Shown here: positions 28,297-36,824 of the stretch, piece by piece | Numbering within the stretch: position 1 is the first letter of the stretch | Layout: every line of letters begins with the position of its first letter | Assembly (NCBI RefSeq): GCF_009811755.1 | Contig: NZ_BLIV01000009.1 | Coordinates: 79,319 to 143,318, forward strand | Direction of reading: 5' to 3' | Length of the DNA: 64,000 bases | Source: Roseobacter cerasinus | Lineage (GTDB): Bacteria; Pseudomonadota; Alphaproteobacteria; Rhodobacterales; Rhodobacteraceae | Made by a program: the position numbers and the translations under genes | The notes under the pieces: model-generated | The model's input: the letters and a program-made list of their open reading frames with translations, nothing else | Databases searched by the model: none | Told to the model about the DNA's origin: nothing

Positions 28297-28860
28297 TCAG
28301 GCGCGTTCGGAGTATTCCATCGTTTCGGTGTTCACGACAATGTCTTCATCCTGTGCGATGAAAGGCGGCACCATGACCTTCACACCATTGTCGAGCACCG
28401 CAGGCTTAAACGAATTCGCCGCTGTCTGACCTTTCACAACCGGCTCAGTCTCGACCACCTTGCAGGTCACCTTCTGGGGCAGTGTCGCGTTCAGCGCTTC
28501 ATCGTCGTAGAACTCCACCACGATGGTCATGCCGTCCTGCAGGAAGGGGCGACGCTCCCCCAGCAGCTCCGCGGGCAGTTGGACTTGCTCATAGGTCTCG
28601 GTGTCCATGACGACGAGCTGGCCGTCATCCTCGTAGAGAAACTGCTGGTCTTTCTGCTCCAGCCGGACCCGTTCGACTTTATCCGCACTGCGGAACCGTT
28701 CATTCAATTTGGAACCGTTCCGCAGGTTGCGCAGTTCCACCTGAGCAAACGCCCCGCCCTTCCCGGGCTTCACGTGATCAACTTTGACAGCCGCCCAGAG
28801 ACCATCGTTATGCTCCAGAACATTCCCAGGACGGATTTCATTTCCATTGATTTTAGGCAT
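28297..28860 (-). CDS. efp: translation elongation factor P
   Basis: EF-P, which relieves ribosome stalling at polyproline stretches. Exactly 187 residues with the three-domain layout: KOW-like N-terminus ([24 protein letters not shown], with KPGKGGAF carrying the tip lysine at about residue 34), a middle OB domain and a C-terminal OB domain ending [20 protein letters not shown]. The frame is open far upstream, but the family start is the ATG of [10 protein letters not shown]. Confidence 0.97.
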   Translation of the reverse strand: MPKINGNEIRPGNVLEHNDGLWAAVKVDHVKPGKGGAFAQVELRNLRNGSKLNERFRSADKVERVRLEQKDQQFLYEDDGQLVVMDTETYEQVQLPAELLGERRPFLQDGMTIVVEFYDDEALNATLPQKVTCKVVETEPVVKGQTAANSFKPAVLDNGVKVMVPPFIAQDEDIVVNTETMEYSERA

Positions 28861-29080
28861 TTGCACGGACCACGGCGAAAGGTTGATGAATGATTGACGA
28901 TCCCTATATCTGGCGGGATGGGTGGTGACAAGACAACGATATCTCGTGCTGCAAGCGCAAAAAGCCATGCGCAAGTTGCATAGATGCCATGCATTTACAG
29001 GGTATCCGAATCGCCTGAACTCCGTCATAAGGAGCGTCACGCCGGAAAGACAAGAGCAAGAATAATGGAAAGGACGACGA

Positions 29081-29401
29081 ATGAAGGATTTCGTTGACGG
29101 CACAGCCTTTAACAATGAGCAAGGCAACCGTGCACGTAAACTTTTTGCAGCTGTGGTACTGGCTGCATTGGACGACGCCATAGCGGACGACAAGAAATAT
29201 GGCAATGGTCCGGAACAGATTGCCCGCTGGGCACGCTCGCGCGATGGTCGCGAGGTTCTCAGCTGTGCCGGGATCGACCCGAACGAGCGGGTTGTCTCAG
29301 GCTTGATGGACTTCGTGGGCAAGGGTGTGCGCACGTCTGTTGCGCTGTCTCGCGAAGAATCCGAGCGTCGCAATGCGGCTCAGCAGGCTGAAGCGGCCTG
29401 A
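29081..29401 (+). CDS. conserved-looking small protein
   Basis: Protein of 106 residues, mostly helical, beginning [21 protein letters not shown] after a good AAAGGACG site. It has [42 protein letters not shown] in the middle and a charged Ala/Gln-rich end. No known domain was recognised. A strong terminator follows, so it is a single-gene unit. Its codon use matches the surrounding backbone. Confidence 0.7.
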   Translation: MKDFVDGTAFNNEQGNRARKLFAAVVLAALDDAIADDKKYGNGPEQIARWARSRDGREVLSCAGIDPNERVVSGLMDFVGKGVRTSVALSREESERRNAAQQAEAA

Positions 29402-29426
29402 TAACCTCGTCATATTACGATCAAAG

Positions 29427-29454
29427 GCGCGCCCTGCCCCGGGCGCGCTTTTGT
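29427..29454 (+). terminator. Rho-independent terminator
   Basis: GCGCGCCC pairs with GGGCGCGC over a six-base loop, followed by TTTTGTTTTG. It ends the gene at 29081-29401. Confidence 0.88.
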
Positions 29455-29557
29455 TTTGTCTCTAGAGCATCTGACGAAAGACCTGAAACATCACTTAACG
29501 CGTTGAAATCTTTGATGTCAGGCAGCTTTAGGTGCTTTAGACAATTCGCATGATGCT

Positions 29558-30136
29558 TTAGCTGTCCGTGAAGAAAAACAGCCACTGACGCACGACCCAG
29601 ATTTCGGCCATGAACAGTGCCGCCACCACACAGAGCATCGCTGGCCCAAACCGTCGTTGCCAGAGCGCAATCGCGGCCAGCGTCGCGACAAAGGCCTCAA
29701 GCGGTGCGAGCCACATAGCCCCGTGATCCCTGTCCCAATAGCTGAGCGGGCTCTGGAACACCCAGCCGGACAGCGGCCAGAAATGGGCGCGACCATCATC
29801 ATGGTGTAGCGGAAAATCCAGGCACAGGTGCAAAAGCGCAGCCCCGGTCATTGCAATCGCCCAAGGCACCCCGCGCCACAGCGCAAAGCCAAAGAGTGCC
29901 CCCCAGAGCAGAAATGAATTGTCGATGGCAAAGACCGTTTGCCAGGTCCGCGAAAAATACAGTTCGTCAAAAACGATCTGCGGCGGGATCCGGAACACAA
30001 AAAGAGCAGAGCCTGCGAGCAGGTAAAGCGACAGATCCGGCAGCAGCGCGCCTGCAAAGGCCGCGCAGACGATCCCGGCACTGCCCTTGCGCCCCATCAG
30101 GGCGGCGCCGATCAAAAGATGCGCGGGCGTGTTCAT
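29558..30136 (-). CDS. integral membrane protein, YdjM/DUF457-like metal-dependent hydrolase
   Basis: Membrane protein of 192 residues with about five helices. It opens [18 protein letters not shown], with a histidine near the N-terminus, and has [22 protein letters not shown], where clustered His and Asp resemble the metal site of the YdjM/DUF457 family. The family is assigned by this pattern only. It is divergent from cobQ, with start codons 64 bases apart. Confidence 0.7.
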   Translation of the reverse strand: MNTPAHLLIGAALMGRKGSAGIVCAAFAGALLPDLSLYLLAGSALFVFRIPPQIVFDELYFSRTWQTVFAIDNSFLLWGALFGFALWRGVPWAIAMTGAALLHLCLDFPLHHDDGRAHFWPLSGWVFQSPLSYWDRDHGAMWLAPLEAFVATLAAIALWQRRFGPAMLCVVAALFMAEIWVVRQWLFFFTDS

Positions 30137-30200
30137 CTTTGCTCCTTTTCCTTCGCGCGATCATGCGTCAGGTTGCGCGAAACGGCAAAGGGAACGGGCC

Positions 30201-31670
30201 ATGGCGCGTGCGATCATGATACAGGGCACCGGCAGCAATGTCGGAAAGTCGATGATCGTCGCCGGCCTTGCGCGAGCCTTTACGCGGCGCGGGTTGACCG
30301 TGCGGCCATTCAAGCCGCAGAACATGTCCAACAACGCCGCCGTGACCATCGACGGTGGTGAGATTGGGCGCGCGCAAGCCTTGCAGGCTAAGGCAGCGGG
30401 CGTGCCGCCGCATACGGATATGAACCCGGTGCTGTTGAAACCGCAGTCAAGCACGGGCGCCCAGATCATCGTGCAAGGCCAGGTCTTTGGTCAACAGGAA
30501 GCGCGCGCCTTTGGGCAGGCCAAGGGCAAACTCATGCCCTATGTGCTGGAGAGCTTCCATCGCCTCTCGGGCAGCTGCGATCTTGTTCTGATCGAGGGCG
30601 CAGGCAGCCCGGCAGAGACCAATCTGCGCGCGCGCGACATTGCCAACATGGGCTTTGCTCGCGCAGTCGACGTGCCGGTTGTACTGATGGGCGACATCGA
30701 TCGGGGCGGCGTCATCGCGCAGGTGGTGGGCACGCAGGCCGTTCTAGAAGTGGGTGACCTTGATCTGATCAAAGGATTTGCAATCAATAAGTTCCGCGGC
30801 GATGTTCGTCTTTTTGATGAAGGGCGGGATGATATCTGCACGCGTACAGGCTGGCCCTGTCTGGGTGTGATCCCATGGTTTCAGACCGCTGGCCGTTTAC
30901 CGGCCGAGGATGTGGCCGACCTGCCCGCGCGCGCCCGCTCAGACGGCAGCGGGCTCACCATCGTCGTGCCGCAGCTGCCGCGCATCTCCAACTTCGACGA
31001 TCTGGATCCGCTGGCAGCAGAGCCGAGTGTCACACTGATCATCGCGCCCCCCGGCGCCCCCTTGCCGGTGGAGGCAGATGTCATTCTGCTCGGTGGCAGC
31101 AAGGCGACCCTCTCGGATCTGGAGGCGCTACGCCACGAAGGTTGGGACATCGACATCGCCGGGCACATCCGACGTGGGGGGCACGTTCTGGGACTGTGCG
31201 GAGGCTATCAGATGCTGGGCCGGTCCATCGCCGACCCTGACGGCATCGAAGGCCCGGCCAGCCGCGCAGAGGGGCTCGGATATCTGGATGTTGAAACGGT
31301 TCTGAACCCGCGCAAGACGCTCAAGCTTAGCACGGGCACGCACCTGTCGAGCGGCGCCGCGCTGGACGGCTACGAGATCCATATGGGTGACACCAATGGC
31401 CCGGACCGTGCGCACGCCTGGCTGGAGGTAAATGGTCGCCCGGAAGGGGCCAGCGCCCTGGATGGTCGTGTTCAGGGCTGTTATTTGCATGGCATCTTTG
31501 GCTCAGATGCGTTTCGCCAAGCCTGGCTGGGGCAGTTCGGCGTCACCGCGCAGGCGGCCTATGACGCTCAGGTTGAGCAGACGCTTGATGATCTCGCGGA
31601 TCATCTGGAACTGCACATGGATCTGGATCTGCTCTTCAGCCTCGCTGCCACACCGGCAGGCGCGGGTTGA
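30201..31670 (+). CDS. cobQ: cobyric acid synthase
   Basis: Glutamine-dependent cobyric acid synthase of the B12 pathway, which amidates four side chains of adenosylcobyrinate a,c-diamide. The 489 residues begin [17 protein letters not shown] (P-loop-like dethiobiotin synthetase fold), continue with [13 protein letters not shown] and [17 protein letters not shown], and end with a glutaminase domain: [14 protein letters not shown] holds the nucleophile cysteine, and [12 protein letters not shown] the catalytic histidine. AAAGGGAACGGGCC precedes the start. No cobalamin riboswitch was seen in the short leader. Confidence 0.96.
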   Translation: MARAIMIQGTGSNVGKSMIVAGLARAFTRRGLTVRPFKPQNMSNNAAVTIDGGEIGRAQALQAKAAGVPPHTDMNPVLLKPQSSTGAQIIVQGQVFGQQEARAFGQAKGKLMPYVLESFHRLSGSCDLVLIEGAGSPAETNLRARDIANMGFARAVDVPVVLMGDIDRGGVIAQVVGTQAVLEVGDLDLIKGFAINKFRGDVRLFDEGRDDICTRTGWPCLGVIPWFQTAGRLPAEDVADLPARARSDGSGLTIVVPQLPRISNFDDLDPLAAEPSVTLIIAPPGAPLPVEADVILLGGSKATLSDLEALRHEGWDIDIAGHIRRGGHVLGLCGGYQMLGRSIADPDGIEGPASRAEGLGYLDVETVLNPRKTLKLSTGTHLSSGAALDGYEIHMGDTNGPDRAHAWLEVNGRPEGASALDGRVQGCYLHGIFGSDAFRQAWLGQFGVTAQAAYDAQVEQTLDDLADHLELHMDLDLLFSLAATPAGAG

Positions 31671-31675
31671 GGGCT

Positions 31676-32296
31676 CTACCCCAGGTCTCGGGTGGACAAG
31701 GCGCGCTGGATCTCGCGCCGCACCATCTTACGCAGGTTCTGGGTGATGCGCTCACCCATCTCGCCTTGCAGCTCCGCGCGCAGGATCTCTGAAATCATGC
31801 GCTGTAGCGTTTCCTCGTCCAGCACCTGATCGTCCTGCGGGGTGGTCAGCTCCTGTGACCGACCGGCCTGCACCGCACCGCTGGCGGGCGCCTCGGCCGC
31901 ATCCTCCTCCGGCCAGGTCATATCCGCCGTTTCGGTCCCGGCGTAGTCGTCACCACCTGTCCCGTCAGGCTCCCATTGACCGGCTGTTTTTGCGATCTCA
32001 ACCTCTAGCAAGGCGATCTTCTGCGACAGCGCATCCAGCGCCGGGGATCGCGCCTCGGAAACCGGGGGCTTGTTTTCTGACGGGCCATCGCTGCCTGGCG
32101 TGGGCACATGTACCGCCGCATCAGGCCCCAGCCGCAAAACGCCTGGGCGGCGCACGCGTTGCTCGGGGGACAGGATCAGCACATCCGGTTTATCAGGTGG
32201 CGTGGCACCCACATCTTTTGCGCCCGCATCACTCACGAGGCGCTGAACGGACGACAAAACATCTTCCACATCCGAGTTTGATCGAGACCTCGACAT
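31676..32296 (-). CDS. PopZ/DUF2497-like polar organising protein (divergent)
   Basis: Acidic protein of 206 residues. The N-terminus has SDVEDVLSSVQRLVSD, like the MEDILASIRRIIS helix of PopZ/DUF2497. The middle is a long Pro/Asp/Glu-rich linker, and the end has helices EETLQRMISEILRAELQG and ERITQNLRKMVRREIQRAL, like the PopZ oligomerisation region. Order with tolC and pcm on the same strand matches the alphaproteobacterial pcm-tolC-DUF2497 block, although valS, often next to it, is about 9 kb away here. Likely a pole-organising scaffold; assigned by architecture and synteny. Confidence 0.65.
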   Translation of the reverse strand: MSRSRSNSDVEDVLSSVQRLVSDAGAKDVGATPPDKPDVLILSPEQRVRRPGVLRLGPDAAVHVPTPGSDGPSENKPPVSEARSPALDALSQKIALLEVEIAKTAGQWEPDGTGGDDYAGTETADMTWPEEDAAEAPASGAVQAGRSQELTTPQDDQVLDEETLQRMISEILRAELQGEMGERITQNLRKMVRREIQRALSTRDLG

Positions 32297-32364
32297 AGAC
32301 CTCCAGACATGCTCCACCCAATTCTAGCCGCACCAGGGGTCGCGCACAATGGGAGGGGCCGCCC

Positions 32365-33804
32365 CTAGTCTTTCTGCAAGGCGCGCAAGACACGATCGAG
32401 GCGTTGACCTTGCCGCGAAATCGGCACCGGCGCATCCTTCACCAGCTCATAGTAGGCGTTTGGATCGTACTGCTGTACCCCCAAAGACAGATCGCGCGCC
32501 GTCAGGCGGCCTGTCGCTTGCAGAACCCCATAGGCTGCCACATAGAGGTTTGCCTGATCAGAAATGCGCGATGTCTCGGCGTCCAGCAACTCCTGTTCTG
32601 CATCGAGAACATCCAGCGTTGTCCGGGCGCCCAAGGTCGCCTCTTCCCGCACACCTTCAAAAGCGATGCGAGCGGCGCGGATGCGTTCTTCACTGGCCTG
32701 CAGGCTGGCCCGCTGCGCGGCCAGAGACGCATAGGCGGCGCCCACATCCTGCGAGACCTGCTTGCGCACCTCCAACAGGTTGCCCCGCTGCGCATCCCGC
32801 GATGCGATCGCCGAGCGGATGCCAGAGGACAGCGCCCCACCCCGGTAGATCGGGCCGCTGAGTTCGATGCCGATCTCCCCGGACCGGGTGAAATCGCTGT
32901 TGCCCAGATCTTCCGAAAACCCAAGCGAGCCCACGGCAGAGATCGTGGGCTTCACAGCCGCCTTTGCTCGCATGATATTGAGTTCAGCAACGGCGACAAA
33001 GTGCTGTGCAGCGACAAGGTCGGGGTGTGTCTGGATCGCGCGTGCACGGGCGGTTTCGACGTTGTTTTCCAACCGCGGCAATGAGGGCGGTGGCGCAAGG
33101 GCACCTGGCGCATTGCCGACAACGTTGCGGTACTCCTCTTCGGCCTGCAGCAGATCGCCGCGCGCTGTGGCCAGCCCGCTGCGCGCCTCGGCGAGGCTGG
33201 CTTCGGCCTGTGCCACATCCGTCCGCGTGACCTCACCCACTTCAAACCGGTCTTGCGCGGCCCGCAATTCCTGGGTCAGCAGTCTCAGGTTGTTCTGGCG
33301 CAGCGAGACAAACTCGCGCGCCGCAACCACATTCAGATAGGCGGAGACCGCGCGCAGGAGCACGGTTTGTTCCAGACTGATCAACTGTTGGCGCGTCCCC
33401 AGGACCGTCTCCTTGGCCGCATCGACACCAAGTGCCGTGCCACCGAAGTCATAAAGCAACAGGGAGGCCGCCAAACCAATCGCCCCCGTCGTACTTTCGA
33501 GTTGGGTGGTTGTCGGAACACCAAGCGTGTTCCGTGACCGGCTGTCCCCGAAATCCCGGGTCACGCTTGCGCTGTAGTTCAGAATGGGTTTCAGAGCGGC
33601 CGCCGCAGCGGCCACATCTTCATCAGCCGCCCGTAGAAGAGCCCGGTTCTGATCAAGAAGACCGCTTGTCTTGTAGGCGGAGACCAGCGCATCGGCCAAG
33701 GTTTCAGCCTTGGCAGATGGCACGGCCAGCCCCAGTGCCAGCCCCGTTGATAGGGCAACTGCACGACCCAAGGCCGCCAGTCGTTTTGTAGCTATGTCGG
33801 ACAT
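32365..33804 (-). CDS. tolC: TolC family outer membrane channel protein
   Basis: Outer-membrane efflux/type I secretion channel of 479 residues. A signal peptide ends at SAKA-ETLAD. The two-fold repeated TolC structure is visible: LVSAYKTSGLLDQNRALLRAADEDVAAAAAALKP in the first half and long helices with EVTRTDVAQAEASLAEARSGL, then GPIYRGGALSSGIRSAIASRDAQR and TLDVLDAEQELLDAE in the second. These match the type I secretion TolC subfamily. It works with inner-membrane pump partners not in this window. Followed by the popZ-like gene. Confidence 0.94.
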   Translation of the reverse strand: MSDIATKRLAALGRAVALSTGLALGLAVPSAKAETLADALVSAYKTSGLLDQNRALLRAADEDVAAAAAALKPILNYSASVTRDFGDSRSRNTLGVPTTTQLESTTGAIGLAASLLLYDFGGTALGVDAAKETVLGTRQQLISLEQTVLLRAVSAYLNVVAAREFVSLRQNNLRLLTQELRAAQDRFEVGEVTRTDVAQAEASLAEARSGLATARGDLLQAEEEYRNVVGNAPGALAPPPSLPRLENNVETARARAIQTHPDLVAAQHFVAVAELNIMRAKAAVKPTISAVGSLGFSEDLGNSDFTRSGEIGIELSGPIYRGGALSSGIRSAIASRDAQRGNLLEVRKQVSQDVGAAYASLAAQRASLQASEERIRAARIAFEGVREEATLGARTTLDVLDAEQELLDAETSRISDQANLYVAAYGVLQATGRLTARDLSLGVQQYDPNAYYELVKDAPVPISRQGQRLDRVLRALQKD

Positions 33805-33849
33805 TCTGTGCCTCTTTCTGTCTTTGGCCTGCTCAGGACCTCGGTTACG

Positions 33850-34503
33850 TTAGAATTCGAAGGCAGCCTCTTTTGCGAAACCGGGCAGAACCGGCGCACC
33901 AGCATTGAACGACATTCTCCATGACATGCGGCCATCGCTCTTATGACCAACACGCACTTCACCCAAAGCACCTGACATGAAAAGGCATGCGATGCGCCCG
34001 CCTTCCTTGAGTTGTTCCAGCAAAACAGGCGGAAGGCTGTTCACGCCCCCCTGAACTACAATGACATCATAGGGCCCGTGCTGAGCTGCACCCTCAACCA
34101 GTGGCCCGGCGTGCATCACCACATTGTCTGCCCCCACCTCCGCAAGCGCATCCTGGGCTTCGGCTGCCAGCGCCTCGTCTTCCTCGACCGCAATCACCGC
34201 TTCGGCCATACGCGCCATCACGGCAGAAGAGTAGCCCAGTGCCGCACCGACATCGAGCACCAGCTCGTCATTGGAAATATCGAGGGCATCCAGCATCTTG
34301 GCAAGAGTTCTGGGCTCAAGGATCACACGACCACCACCAAGGTCGAGGTTTCCCCCCATATAGGCCGCCTCACGTTGTGCTGCGGGAACGAATGTCTCAC
34401 GCGGCACAGTCAACATGGCGTCGATGATGGGAAATTTGGTCACATCTGAGGGTCTGACCTGAGTATCAACCATCATCGTGCGGCGGCTGGCAAAATCGAT
34501 CAT
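33850..34503 (-). CDS. pcm: protein-L-isoaspartate O-methyltransferase family protein
   Basis: SAM-dependent methyltransferase of 217 residues in the PCMT family, which repairs isoaspartyl damage. It shows [16 protein letters not shown], the [22 protein letters not shown] segment, [20 protein letters not shown] for SAM binding, and [28 protein letters not shown]. The glycine-rich loop is GAALGY rather than the usual GTGSGY, and the substrate loop is shortened, so it may be a diverged relative of the true repair enzyme. First gene of the run with tolC and the popZ-like gene. Confidence 0.85.
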   Translation of the reverse strand: MIDFASRRTMMVDTQVRPSDVTKFPIIDAMLTVPRETFVPAAQREAAYMGGNLDLGGGRVILEPRTLAKMLDALDISNDELVLDVGAALGYSSAVMARMAEAVIAVEEDEALAAEAQDALAEVGADNVVMHAGPLVEGAAQHGPYDVIVVQGGVNSLPPVLLEQLKEGGRIACLFMSGALGEVRVGHKSDGRMSWRMSFNAGAPVLPGFAKEAAFEF

Positions 34504-34649
34504 GCGGCTAAACTCGTCTGTTCAGTTGCGTGCGGCAAAGCTCTGCCATATTCCCGCGCATCCGGCAACGGCGTTGCGGAGTATTTTGCAGCTTTGTGAC
34601 ACTTGCAGCACTGCATTGAATGGGATAGCAGTGCCCGGACACCCTCAGA

Positions 34650-34723
34650 GGCGAGTTGGCGGAGTGGTGACGCAGCGGATTGCAAATCCGTGTACACCGG
34701 TTCGATTCCGGTACTCGCCTCCA
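34650..34723 (+). tRNA. tRNA-Cys (GCA)
   Basis: The acceptor arms GGCGAGT and ACTCGCC pair, the discriminator base is T as expected for cysteine, and CCA is encoded. The anticodon loop TTGCAAA places GCA at 34682-34684, and the T loop TTCGATT is canonical. The integrase gene ends 16 bases beyond, so this tRNA is the likely integration target of the neighbouring island. Confidence 0.96.
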
Positions 34724-34738
34724 TTTAATTTCAAGCAC

Positions 34739-35467
34739 TTAGCTCTCTCCTCTCTTTGCCCCATTGGGGGCGTTTACAATAGCGTTTACAGTTTTACCCT
34801 CGCGACGCTGCTTTTCGCGCTCCAGTAAGTCGAGGACTTCCGCGCTTTCAGCAGGTGAAACGGCGGCGTAATGCTCGATCACAGCGGCGGCATAACGAAG
34901 CGACCAACCCATGTGATTTGCGATTTGGTTGAGGCCTAGACCAGCACGTAGGAGCCGTGTGGCCGCTGTACCGCGTGTATCTTGGAGGCGCAGCGTGGGA
35001 TCACTGAGCTTGTCCGCGATCCGGTCCCGGTAGCGAGTGATGGCGCGACTAGCCGATGTAGGCCTTAGCGGCTTACCTCGGTCATTGACCAACAAAACAA
35101 GTTGATCTGCAGGTGTTTCATCAATTAACTGCCGAAGCTCCGGCGTCACAGGAATATGCGCCACACGTCCGCGTTTCTGGGTTCGCACCCTGAACCGGTC
35201 AATTCCATCGAAGCTCTCAAGGTTGCCTCGTGTCAGACGCACAAGGTCCGCTGGTCGCAGGCCGGTCTCGCAAGCGAGTGTCATCACGCGTTGATCCAAG
35301 CGGAGCCTTACAAGCTTGGGGTCGAAGAAGTTCGGGTTTCTCCGAACTGGCGTGATCCCCAAATTGCGACAAAACCCGCGAAACGCATCGTTCGGGGATG
35401 CAAAACCAAGCGCCGCAGCGAGATCATCAGACGAAACCAAGCTGATTGCTTTAACGCTGAAATCCAT
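34739..35467 (-). CDS. short tyrosine recombinase (integrase) with an HTH-like N-terminus
   Basis: Tyrosine recombinase of 242 residues. The catalytic half is clear: ETGLRPADLVRLTRGNL (first arginine), LRLQDTRGTAATRLLRAGLGLNQIANHMGWS (second arginine, with Gln-Asp-Thr before it and glycine where many have histidine) and IEHYAA with the nucleophile tyrosine. The N-terminal 65 residues are not a normal core-binding domain; DDLAAALGFASPNDAFRGFCRNLGI looks like a small HTH. It overlaps the upstream gene by one base (TGATG). Probably inserts and excises the island at tRNA-Cys. Confidence 0.82.
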   Translation of the reverse strand: MDFSVKAISLVSSDDLAAALGFASPNDAFRGFCRNLGITPVRRNPNFFDPKLVRLRLDQRVMTLACETGLRPADLVRLTRGNLESFDGIDRFRVRTQKRGRVAHIPVTPELRQLIDETPADQLVLLVNDRGKPLRPTSASRAITRYRDRIADKLSDPTLRLQDTRGTAATRLLRAGLGLNQIANHMGWSLRYAAAVIEHYAAVSPAESAEVLDLLEREKQRREGKTVNAIVNAPNGAKRGES

Positions 35468-35685
35468 CACTCTGCCCCCTTGTTTGAGGCATCAAGCCTC
35501 ATCAGGGTTTCGAGCTGTTGGGCCGACAACATCATCGCGCGACCAATGGAATAGTACTGGCCATGCTCGCGGGCCTTTGTCCGCAGCGCCCTCGCTGACA
35601 CGATAGCGCCCGTCTTACGCAACTTCTTACACCACTCTTCCGGGGTCAGCATGTCGTCGAGATTTTGCACTTGCAGCCTCACCAA
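35467..35685 (-). CDS. small HTH/excisionase-like protein
   Basis: Protein of 72 residues with a winged-HTH-like core: LTPEEWCKKLRKTGAIVSARALRTKAREHG then YYSIGRAMMLSAQQLETLM. This layout resembles excisionase/AlpA-type DNA-binding proteins that set recombination direction. It is translationally coupled to the integrase. Assignment is by size, fold pattern and position, not by a clear family match. Confidence 0.6.
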   Translation of the reverse strand: MVRLQVQNLDDMLTPEEWCKKLRKTGAIVSARALRTKAREHGQYYSIGRAMMLSAQQLETLMRLDASNKGAE

Positions 35686-35800
35686 AATGTCTTGAATTTC
35701 AGGTTTCTACAAGTTCCTGCATGTTACCAGAGACAATCCTGACCTAGACAAACCTTCCGAGCATATGGGAAGATATTTTCTCAGAATTTTGGAGGCGCGA

Positions 35801-36214
35801 ATGTCCAAAAGCCGAATATTTGAGTTTGGGGGTAGTGATCTGCGCCGACTTGAAACTTGGGACCAGAAACATCGCGAAGCTGCGTGGCAGAAGCGGTATG
35901 AAATCACCCTTGCCGAGAAGCGCACAAAGGAACTCAAGCGAACGCGAAAGCCAGCCTCACTCGCGAAGGGCATTACCGACTACCGCAAGATACGCGGGCT
36001 ATCCCGAACAGAAAGCCCAATACTTGCCGGAGATAGCGACGAGGCTCTTGCCGACAGCGTTGAACAGCAATTCCAGCTCTTGCAGCAATCCTACGCAACC
36101 GGCAACGATGAGCAATTTGACCAAGCTCTTACCCGCGTGACTGAGGTCCGTAGAATGAAAGCAAACGGCGTTCTGGACATGATCCGGGAACGGATGGCGG
36201 AGCCTGATCCTTGA
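35801..36214 (+). CDS. island protein of unknown function
   Basis: Protein of 137 residues starting at the ATG after a perfect GGAGG; an upstream ATG in frame lacks one. It is very charged and helical: RLETWDQKHREAAWQKRYEITLAEKRTKELKRTRKP in the first half and acidic helices in the second. No domain recognised. It is divergent from the HTH/integrase pair and is followed ten bases later by the tandem repeat array. Confidence 0.6.
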   Translation: MSKSRIFEFGGSDLRRLETWDQKHREAAWQKRYEITLAEKRTKELKRTRKPASLAKGITDYRKIRGLSRTESPILAGDSDEALADSVEQQFQLLQQSYATGNDEQFDQALTRVTEVRRMKANGVLDMIRERMAEPDP

Positions 36215-36224
36215 ACCCCGGCCC

Positions 36225-36308
36225 GGAAAGCTTGCGGGAAAGCTTGCGGGAAAGCTTGCGGGAAAGCTTGCGGGAAAGCTTGCGGGAAAGCTTGCGGGAA
36301 AGCTTGCG
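36225..36308. repeat. seven-copy 12-bp tandem repeat
   Basis: The unit GGAAAGCTTGCG is repeated seven times without a mismatch, 84 bases in all. Each unit contains the AAGCTT palindrome. The array lies in a gene-free gap inside the island. Several frames stay open through it because 12 is a multiple of three, so the open frames across it are not evidence of coding. It could be iterons, a recombinase or partition site, or a slippage array. Confidence 0.97.
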
Positions 36309-36413
36309 GTTCCTTTCGTCCGACCACAAGAGGAAGTTTTCTTTTGCCGCAATGGCTTTTGTCAGCTCAGCTTTGGCAATCTGACCAAGTAGCACTTTAG
36401 GTCACAGTCTTAG

Positions 36414-36641
36414 TTACTTCTCAACTTCGATGAATTCACCGCACCAGTAGCCAGGCGAAACCGTCGGCACTTCAAATTCGACTGTGATGATGGCGTTCAG
36501 ACTACCCCGTCTGACCGCAGTCGGTGGATACCGCCTGCATTGCCAGATGTCGCCGTTAACCACGCCAAACCTACAGTTCTGACACGCGGGCTCACCTTCG
36601 AGCCCGGGTAGGTAGGGTGCTTCTTTTCTTTTGAAAACCAT
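36414..36641 (-). CDS. small four-cysteine protein
   Basis: Protein of 75 residues with AGGAGA just before the ATG. The cysteines are arranged CQNCRF, then WQCRRYPPTA, then PGYWCGEF, a pattern that suits a zinc or iron-sulphur site and is common in small phage and plasmid proteins. It stands alone on the minus strand between the repeat array and the methyltransferase. Function unknown. Confidence 0.6.
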   Translation of the reverse strand: MVFKRKEAPYLPGLEGEPACQNCRFGVVNGDIWQCRRYPPTAVRRGSLNAIITVEFEVPTVSPGYWCGEFIEVEK

Positions 36642-36824
36642 TTCCGTCTCCTCTTCCTAGTCCAGTCAAATTTGCTCGCGGTTCGTGTAGGCAAGCTCCA
36701 GCAAATCAGATCAGCGATTCACACTGTCTTTCGTGCATGGTTGCACTGTAGCTACAACATGCTGCGCCGCTGTTGACCAGAGAGTCACACCCGATGTAGG
36801 CTCTTACAAAAAAGGGCAGATAAA

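Noticed and set aside
30137..30200. Cobalamin riboswitch upstream of cobQ
   Set aside because: The leader is only 64 bases and shows no B12-box-like element.
36225..36308. CRISPR array
   Set aside because: The repeats are 12 bases and directly adjacent with no spacers.
36091..36395. Minus-strand frames encoding repeated RKLS or FPAS peptides across the tandem array
   Set aside because: The open frames are a by-product of a 12-base repeat without stops; no ribosome site or flanking homology supports translation.
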